Origin: JBGOTP01 sp041476545
GTDB taxonomy: Bacteria; Acidobacteriota; Vicinamibacteria; Vicinamibacterales; CAVVIG01
Direction of reading: 5' to 3'
Assembly (NCBI GenBank): GCA_041476545.1
Contig: JBGOTP010000303.1
Span: 1 to 6,270, forward strand
DNA: 6,270 bases
Shown here: one piece after another, positions 1 to 4,798 of the stretch
Numbering within the stretch: the stretch's first letter is position 1
Layout of the letters: every line of letters begins with the position of its first letter
Notes under the pieces: model-generated
Database searches by the model: none
What the model saw: the letters and a program-made list of their open reading frames with translations, nothing else
Told to the model about the DNA's origin: nothing
Program-made: the position numbers and the translations under genes

Positions 1-336
1 GAATCAGGTATTCGGGAGGTGTACGTTCGGCCGTTTGACGCGTCCTCCGGCGCGGCAGCGGCCAAAGGAAAATGGCAAGTGTCAAAAGAGGGCATGGGTG
101 GTATGGTCGTCTGGCGCGGGGACGGCCGGGAGATGTACTTCCTGGAAACCGAGCCCGACTTGGTGGTGAGGGTCGTCGACGTCTCGACGACCCCCGGTTT
201 TCGCCCGGGCACGCCCAGGGTGTTGTTCGACGTGCCCGGTGACGTGCAGGGCAACCCCGGCCTGGCGAAGAACATCAGCCGCGATGGTCAACGGTTTGTG
301 TTCATCCTCCCGGCGGCAAGCACCCCCGCGCGATAA
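1..336 (+). CDS. PD40/TolB-like beta-propeller protein, C-terminal fragment
   Basis: This frame is open from base 1 and ends at TAA 334-336, giving the last 111 residues of a protein whose start lies outside the window. It contains two WD40-like (PD40) blade motifs, WRGDGREMYF at fragment residues 38-47 and ISRDGQRFVF at 92-101. It ends ...PAR, as does the large PD40 protein encoded at 840-2735. The stretches EVYVR.FDAS, GKW..SK, WRGDG, VSTTP, AGTP/PGTP..LF and NISRDGQRFVF recur in both, so the two are close paralogues. Propellers of this type in Acidobacteria occur alone or as the C-terminal part of Ser/Thr kinases, so the missing N-terminus could be either; that part is unknown. The inferred location is the envelope or periplasm, by analogy with the signal-peptide-bearing paralogue. 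The GTG at 19 is internal, because conserved sequence (EVYVR) begins before it. The specific function is not known. Confidence 0.85.
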   Translation, partial: ESGIREVYVRPFDASSGAAAAKGKWQVSKEGMGGMVVWRGDGREMYFLETEPDLVVRVVDVSTTPGFRPGTPRVLFDVPGDVQGNPGLAKNISRDGQRFVFILPAASTPAR

Positions 337-373
337 GGGACCACGGCACATCTTCGTTCGTTGACATTGGAAT

Positions 374-382
374 TAAGGAGGA
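374..382 (+). promoter_or_regulatory. Strong Shine-Dalgarno site for the DUF6152-like gene
   Basis: TAAGGAGGA is almost the full anti-16S complement and lies 5 bases before ATG 388. It fixes the start at 388 and rules out the in-frame TTG at 361, which lies upstream of this site. It is the strongest ribosome binding site in the window, so this small protein is probably made in larger amounts than its operon neighbours (inference). Confidence 0.8.
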
Positions 383-387
383 TCTTC

Positions 388-783
388 ATGGCTGACAGAT
401 GGCTCAGGACGCTGATTATCGGCATCGTTCTCGTCGCAACAGGAACGCTCTCGGCGCACCACAACATGTCGGCCACGTTCGACTTCAACCAGCGACTCAC
501 ACAGTCAGGCACGCTCAGCAAAGCCGACTGGAGGAATCCCCACATCTATCTGTCTGTGGAGGTGACGAACGCCCAGGGCCACGTGGACACGTGGTCGTTC
601 GAAGGACCGGCGCCTGTCGTGTTCCGCAACCTGAACGTCGGCAAGACCGATTTCGAGAACGCCATTGGCAAGACGGTGACGGTGGAAGCCAGCCGCGCCA
701 GGGACGGCTCTCTCAGCGGGCTCATGCGGATCATCACGCTGCCCGACGGCAAGGTGGTGTCGCTCTGTCCGCAAAACTGTTGA
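388..783 (+). CDS. Exported DUF6152-like small protein
   Basis: This 131-residue protein has a clear Sec signal peptide: a basic start (MADRWLR), a hydrophobic core at about residues 8-20, and a likely cleavage after LSA at residue 23. The mature protein would then begin HHN. The body matches the pattern I associate with DUF6152: AHH near the mature N-terminus, GTLSKADWRNPHIYL (41-55), TWSFEGPAP (68-76), GKTVTVEASRARDGS (94-108) and LPDGK (118-122). The family is short, single-domain and exported; its function is unknown. The length is normal for such proteins. The tail ends in LCPQNC, with the only two cysteines at 127 and 131, which could form a disulfide or bind a metal (inference). The gene sits 51 bases after one PD40 gene and 56 bases before another on the same strand, probably as one operon, so it may act with those propellers in the periplasm. 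The family assignment is from memory of its motifs, not from a search. Confidence 0.82.
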   Translation: MADRWLRTLIIGIVLVATGTLSAHHNMSATFDFNQRLTQSGTLSKADWRNPHIYLSVEVTNAQGHVDTWSFEGPAPVVFRNLNVGKTDFENAIGKTVTVEASRARDGSLSGLMRIITLPDGKVVSLCPQNC

Positions 784-823
784 GATTCCGGTAGCCGACG
801 CACACCGTGCCAGAGACGGAAGT

Positions 824-831
824 GAGAGGAG
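824..831 (+). promoter_or_regulatory. Ribosome binding site deciding the GTG start of the PD40 gene
   Basis: GAGAGGAG lies 8 bases before GTG 840. It favours that start over the GTG at 807, which has no comparable site and would add 11 residues ahead of the signal peptide. Confidence 0.65.
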
Positions 832-839
832 CGTTCCGC

Positions 840-2735
840 GTGAACAAGCCGTATCGGATCGCGATTGTGACGGTGGCTGCGGTGGCCGCGACGATGGTTT
901 TCGCTCCGATGCGGGGGCGGGGACAGGGACCGGCTCCCGTGGACGAGCAGGCAAAGGCCAGAGCGGCCGCCAAGGCCAAACGGAACGCGCAAAACTTCGA
1001 GAACAACGCCAGCGTGATCTCGTTCTACGACCGCCAGGGAAAAACGGTCGGCACGGCCGGCGAACGGGCGCTGTACGAGTGGACCGTGCTGTCTCCGGAC
1101 CGGACGCGCGTGGCGGTGATCAAGGACGATCAAGAGGCCGAAAACGCGGATCTGTGGATATTGGATGTGGCCACGGGGAAGAGCACCCGGATCACCACCA
1201 GCGTGAAGAACGAGTTCGTGGGGGCGCCGGTCTGGTCGCCGGACGGTAACCAGGTGGCGTATGTGGAAATTCGGAATGGCAACGAGGGTGTGTACCGGCG
1301 AGCCGCGAACGGCGAGGGACCAGAGGAACTCCTGTACAGGAATCCCAGCGCGTTCCTGGACCTCTCCGACTGGTCCCTGGACGGACGTTTCCTGACCTTC
1401 GCCAACTCGGATCTCTCGGGGGGCATCTTGTCCGTTCTGCCGCTCGATGGCAAGGGAGAGCGCAAGCCAATCGAGGTCTTTCGTAGTGAGTCGCGAATGT
1501 TCGGACCGCGGTTTTCTCCCGACGGCCGCTTCCTGTCTTACGTGTTGGCAAAGCAGGGTGAACGAAACAAAGTCTTCGTCCGGCCGATCGATGCATCAGC
1601 CGGTGCAGGGCCATGGCAGGTGTCGGAAGGCAACACGGTCTCCTGGAGGCGTGACGGCAAGGAATTGTACTTTGTCGGGATTGACAGAGCCGTGATGGCG
1701 GTCGCGGTCAGCACGGGTTCAACGTTCACCGTCGGGAAGCCGAGAGTGCTGTTCCGCCCGCCGGGGGCGGTCCCTGGCTTCATCCAGGACATCAGCCGAG
1801 ACGGTGAGCGATTCCTCACGCTGCCGCCGCCCAGGGGGCCGCAACTTCAGCGGATCACCGTGTATGACCGAACAGGAAAGGTCGTGAGCCACGTGGGCGA
1901 GCCGGGTCTGTACAACCAGCCGGCGTTTTCCCCCAATGGGACCCGGCTGGCCGTGATGAGGAACGACATTGCCACGGGTCAGCGCGACATCTGGACATTC
2001 GATATCGCCACGGGTAAGGGCACGCCGGTGACAAACGACATTCAGGGGAAGAACAATCCCATGTGGTCTCCCGACGGCCGCCAGATCCTGTATGTGTCCA
2101 ATCGCGGGAGTTACACGGGCATTTATCGCAAGGCCTCGGATGGAACAGGCGCCGAGGAATTTCTGTTCCGCTACACACCGGGCGCGCCCATCAATCTGAC
2201 CGACATGTCCCCGGATGGAAAGTTCCTGGTCTGCGCGTCCGGGGGCGTGGTGCTGGTGGTCGGGTTGACGGGGAACGATCCGTTGGCGCGAAAGGCCATT
2301 GAGTTCTCGCGGGAGGAATTCAACGTCGGCAATGGGAGGTTTTCTCCCGACGGCCGGTTCCTCGCCTACACGTCGAATGAGGCCAATCCCGATCCCGACA
2401 CCGGTCGGAATGAGGTTTACGTGCGGTCGTTCGATGCGTCCACGGGCACCGCTGGCGAGGGGAAATGGCGGTTGTCGAAAGACGGGGCCGCCGGCATGCA
2501 GTTCTGGCGGGGGGACGGCAAGGAGTTTTTCTTTCGACAGTCCAACGAACCGGGGACGGTCGATCTTCTGGTGATGTCGGCGGAGGTGAGCACGACGCCA
2601 ACGTTCCAGGCGGGCACGCCCAAGCCGCTGTTCAGGCTGCCCGGTCCACAGGGGGGGAACCTCGGGAACATCAGCCGTGATGGGCAGCGATTCGTGTTTG
2701 CCGTGAATGTACCCGCGGACGCGCCCGCTCGGTAA
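840..2735 (+). CDS. Exported double PD40 (TolB-like) beta-propeller protein
   Basis: This 631-residue protein starts at GTG 840. A signal peptide is visible (basic MNKPYR, hydrophobic residues 7-22, likely cleavage near residues 28-30), followed by an Ala/Lys-rich helix at about 34-52. The rest is two similar lobes, residues about 59-327 and 338-621, each beginning (I)(S/T)(F/V)YDR.GK.V. Each lobe has six SPDG-like blade motifs: residues 84, 132, 178, 225, 269, 318 in lobe 1 and 363, 409, 456, 501, 556, 611 in lobe 2, spaced about 45-55 residues. This fits two six-bladed propellers made by internal duplication. No kinase, peptidase S9 or other catalytic domain is present, so a binding or scaffolding role is more likely than an enzyme; ligand and partner are unknown. 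The last 106 residues closely resemble the fragment at 1-336. The gene lies in a likely operon with the DUF6152-like gene. Its stop is 7 bases from the stop of the converging dehydrogenase gene. Confidence 0.9.
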   Translation: MNKPYRIAIVTVAAVAATMVFAPMRGRGQGPAPVDEQAKARAAAKAKRNAQNFENNASVISFYDRQGKTVGTAGERALYEWTVLSPDRTRVAVIKDDQEAENADLWILDVATGKSTRITTSVKNEFVGAPVWSPDGNQVAYVEIRNGNEGVYRRAANGEGPEELLYRNPSAFLDLSDWSLDGRFLTFANSDLSGGILSVLPLDGKGERKPIEVFRSESRMFGPRFSPDGRFLSYVLAKQGERNKVFVRPIDASAGAGPWQVSEGNTVSWRRDGKELYFVGIDRAVMAVAVSTGSTFTVGKPRVLFRPPGAVPGFIQDISRDGERFLTLPPPRGPQLQRITVYDRTGKVVSHVGEPGLYNQPAFSPNGTRLAVMRNDIATGQRDIWTFDIATGKGTPVTNDIQGKNNPMWSPDGRQILYVSNRGSYTGIYRKASDGTGAEEFLFRYTPGAPINLTDMSPDGKFLVCASGGVVLVVGLTGNDPLARKAIEFSREEFNVGNGRFSPDGRFLAYTSNEANPDPDTGRNEVYVRSFDASTGTAGEGKWRLSKDGAAGMQFWRGDGKEFFFRQSNEPGTVDLLVMSAEVSTTPTFQAGTPKPLFRLPGPQGGNLGNISRDGQRFVFAVNVPADAPAR

Positions 2736-2736
2736 A

Positions 2737-2750
2737 TGCCGCCTACGGCA
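2737..2750. terminator. Short hairpin between convergent genes, possible weak terminator
   Basis: TGCCG-CCTA-CGGCA is a perfect 5-bp stem with a 4-base loop, placed between the TAA of the PD40 gene (2733-2735) and the end of the dehydrogenase gene, whose stop complement CTA (2743-2745) falls mostly in the loop. Read on the minus strand it is followed by TTTACC, a poor T-tract; on the plus strand there is no T-tract. It may end transcription weakly in both directions, but so short a stem could arise by chance in GC-rich DNA. Confidence 0.3.
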
Positions 2751-4677
2751 GCGCGTAGACCACCAGTGTGTCCGTCGCGACAATCGCGACGTACTGTTTG
2801 CCGTTGGCTCCCTGATAGGTCATCGGATCGGCGTTGCCCCGGCGATCGAGCTTCGTGACCCACAGTTCCTTGCCGGTCTTGACATCGAACGCGCGGAAAC
2901 GGTTGTCATCCGTCGACGCCACAAACACCAGACCGCCTGCCGTCACGATGGCTCCAGCCATTGCCGGTCGCCCCGTGTTCTGCTTGCCTGGCGGAAGCTG
3001 CTCGGTGATGCCGAGCGGCACCTGCCACGCGATGTCGCCGGTCGACGCATTGACCGCCGTCAAGCGCCCCCATGGCGGTTTCTGACATGGCCAGTTTCCA
3101 CCGGTCATGCGAATGTCGAAGGTGGCGCGGCCGGGCGCCGACACTTTGTCGTAAGGAACGGGTGACCCCTCCCGCGTCTTCTCAACCCACCCGAGCGCGC
3201 CATCGTCCTGTGTGACCACGAAGACGTATCCGGACGCTGGGTCGTGCGCGATGCCACCCCAGTTCGCGCCGCCGAGCCCTCCAGGAAAGACGAGTGTGTT
3301 TTTGATCGGCGCGCCTTCCGCGCGGTACTGCCACGGCGTGAAAGGGCCCGCGTTAGACACGCCGCCGCTCTGCTCGACGAGATCCTGACACGCCTTGACG
3401 TGCTCGGCATTCGTATCGGCAGCCGTGACGAGATCTTCCGCCTTGTACGTCGTGCGCGCGAGGGGCGGTGGCTTGACGGGAAACGGCTGCGTCGGAAATG
3501 TGAGCTCGGTGGGTACGTCGCTCTTGGGAACCGCACGTTCTTCAACGCCGAAGATTGGCCGGCCGGTCTCGCGATTCAGAATGTACAGGTAACCGGATTT
3601 CGTGGTGACACCCAACGCAGGGATCGTGCGTCCGTTCTGCACGATGTCGAAGAGACCCGGAGGCGCCGGCGGATCGGCGTCCCAGAGATCGTGATGGATG
3701 GTCTGGAAATGCCACTTGTACGCGCCGGTCTGAATATCCACCGCCACGACCGAATTGCCGAACAGGTTGGCGCCCTTCCTGTCGCCGCCATACGCGCCGC
3801 CGATCGGGGACGCAAAAGGCAGATAGAGGAGTCCGCGCTGCTCGTCCAGCGTGAAATAGAACGGCCAGGCGTTGACGCCGGATCGGTTCTTCCAGCTATC
3901 GCCCTCCCATGTGTCGTGGCCGACGGCACCGGCGGGTGGAACGGAACTGAATTCCCAGACTTTGGCGCCCGTGCGGGCATCATATGCTCGGGCGTTGCCC
4001 GGCACACCGGCGGCTGGCGCCGGCCCCGGAGGATTGTTCGCGCCGACGACGACAACATTCTTATAGACGAGGGGCACCGAGTTGAACGGCACGACCATGT
4101 CCACTTCGCTGTCCTTGCCAAATGCGGTGTCGGGAGCACCGGTCCGGGCGTTGAGCGCGATGAGACGGCGTCCGACCGTGAAGATGATCCGCGGCGCAGT
4201 GGTGCCTTCACCGGGCCAATACGCGACACCGCGCCGCGAGGGCGCGCCGCCGACGACGGCATGCCGCCAGATTTCCTTGCCGGTGTCCGGCTCGAGCGCG
4301 ACGACGCGGTTGGCGGCCGGCACGTACATGACGCCGCCGACGACGATAGGCGTCGCTTCGGAGTTCGCTCCGCCCGCGCCGCCTCTTCCCGTCGCGGCTG
4401 GCGCTAGGTCGCCTTGCAGGCTAACGGTCCAGACCCGCGTCAGGTTCGCGACGTTGGTCGTGTTGACTTGCCTCAACGACGAGTAGCCGGTTCCGGCCGC
4501 GTCGTGCCGGTAGATCGGCCAGTCGGTCCCGGTCCCCGTCGCACGGGCCTGTGGCGTGGCTGCCGGTCGTGCTGGTTGGGCCTGCGGGGCCTGTTGGCCC
4601 CGTTGGGCCTGTGAAATCTGTTGGACCTGCCCGAGCAGAACGAACAACGTCGCGCCCGAGAGCGTCATCATGCGCAT
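2743..4677 (-). CDS. PQQ-dependent dehydrogenase, glucose dehydrogenase-like, periplasmic
   Basis: This 644-residue quinoprotein would oxidise a sugar or alcohol in the periplasm with pyrroloquinoline quinone, passing electrons to the respiratory chain. After a signal peptide (about residues 1-24) and a Gln/Ala/Pro-rich linker (about 25-50), the propeller opens with DWPIYRHDAAGTGYS (52-66). PQQ-propeller tryptophan-docking repeats follow, such as LEPDTGKEIWRH and DARTGAKVWEF. HHDLWDADPP (328-337) and TTKSGYLYILNRETG (358-372) are the hallmark membrane-glucose-dehydrogenase-type segments; D333 and K360 probably correspond to the catalytic Asp and PQQ-contacting Lys of E. coli Gcd (by homology). 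The five-helix membrane anchor of Gcd is absent. There is no CxxCH haem motif and no vicinal Cys pair as in methanol dehydrogenase; the only cysteines are 430 and 531. The start ATG 4677 has AAGGA 8 bases upstream. ATG 4686 (three residues longer) is possible but lacks such a site. The true substrate cannot be read from the sequence. Confidence 0.92.
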   Translation of the reverse strand: MRMMTLSGATLFVLLGQVQQISQAQRGQQAPQAQPARPAATPQARATGTGTDWPIYRHDAAGTGYSSLRQVNTTNVANLTRVWTVSLQGDLAPAATGRGGAGGANSEATPIVVGGVMYVPAANRVVALEPDTGKEIWRHAVVGGAPSRRGVAYWPGEGTTAPRIIFTVGRRLIALNARTGAPDTAFGKDSEVDMVVPFNSVPLVYKNVVVVGANNPPGPAPAAGVPGNARAYDARTGAKVWEFSSVPPAGAVGHDTWEGDSWKNRSGVNAWPFYFTLDEQRGLLYLPFASPIGGAYGGDRKGANLFGNSVVAVDIQTGAYKWHFQTIHHDLWDADPPAPPGLFDIVQNGRTIPALGVTTKSGYLYILNRETGRPIFGVEERAVPKSDVPTELTFPTQPFPVKPPPLARTTYKAEDLVTAADTNAEHVKACQDLVEQSGGVSNAGPFTPWQYRAEGAPIKNTLVFPGGLGGANWGGIAHDPASGYVFVVTQDDGALGWVEKTREGSPVPYDKVSAPGRATFDIRMTGGNWPCQKPPWGRLTAVNASTGDIAWQVPLGITEQLPPGKQNTGRPAMAGAIVTAGGLVFVASTDDNRFRAFDVKTGKELWVTKLDRRGNADPMTYQGANGKQYVAIVATDTLVVYALP

Positions 4678-4685
4678 GGCTTTCA

Positions 4686-4690
4686 TCCTT
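4686..4690 (-). promoter_or_regulatory. Ribosome binding site of the PQQ dehydrogenase gene
   Basis: On the minus strand AAGGA ends 8 bases before ATG 4677. It overlaps the alternative ATG at 4686-4684, so it can serve only the downstream start. This is the reason for preferring 4677. Confidence 0.5.
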
Positions 4691-4706
4691 CGTATCGGGG
4701 GGCCTG

Positions 4707-4719
4707 CCGCGGACCGCGG
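4707..4719. repeat. 13-base perfect dyad in the leader of the dehydrogenase gene
   Basis: CCGCGG-A-CCGCGG is two copies of the same 6-base palindrome around one central A, so the whole 13 bases form an inverted repeat. It lies 30 bases upstream of the dehydrogenase start, just downstream of the possible -10 box at 4722-4727. That is a position where a bound protein or an RNA hairpin could affect expression. No known operator is recognised, and GC-only palindromes can arise by chance in such DNA. Confidence 0.45.
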
Positions 4720-4721
4720 AC

Positions 4722-4727
4722 AGTATA
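4722..4727 (-). promoter_or_regulatory. Possible -10 box for the PQQ dehydrogenase gene
   Basis: The minus strand reads TATACT, five of six matches to the sigma-70 -10 consensus. It would place transcription start about 35-40 bases before ATG 4677. No convincing -35 hexamer lies 16-18 bases upstream (AAGGGG at 17), so this is only a candidate. Confidence 0.3.
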
Positions 4728-4772
4728 GCGTCTGGGATGCGCGTCCCCTTACCCATCTGGGGTTAACGAGAC

Positions 4773-4798
4773 GATAGGCCGATAGTAGATAGGAATAG
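4773..4798 (+). repeat. GATAG-rich direct repeats just before the ATPase start
   Basis: GATAG occurs at 4773-4777, 4781-4785 and 4788-4792, followed by the variant GAATAG at 4793-4798, with steps of 8, 7 and about 6 bases. The stretch is AT-richer than its surroundings and directly abuts ATG 4799. It contains the in-frame TAG 4796-4798 that bounds the gene, and AGGA (4791-4794) as the only weak ribosome binding site. It could be a leader element or an operator, or a chance run. Confidence 0.4.

Noticed and set aside
361..366. TTGACA, a perfect -35 hexamer before the DUF6152-like gene
   Set aside because: A -10 box at normal spacing would fall on the start codon (CTTCAT at 384-389), so it cannot drive this gene with a usable leader. 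Chance match.
807..839. Longer N-terminus for the PD40 protein from GTG 807
   Set aside because: It would add charged residues ahead of a clear signal peptide, and the ribosome binding site at 824-831 fits GTG 840.
1719..2783. 354-codon open frame on the minus strand opposite the PD40 gene
   Set aside because: The plus strand here encodes regular PD40 blades, and the antisense product is a composition artefact.
3244..4407. 387-codon open frame on the plus strand inside the dehydrogenase gene
   Set aside because: It is antisense to strongly conserved PQQ-propeller sequence, is Arg-rich and has no recognisable motif.
4551..4766. Collagen-like GPxGPVGPVG translation on the plus strand
   Set aside because: It is the antisense reading of the Gln/Ala/Pro-rich linker repeats in the dehydrogenase gene, and it continues into the intergenic region with no ribosome binding site.
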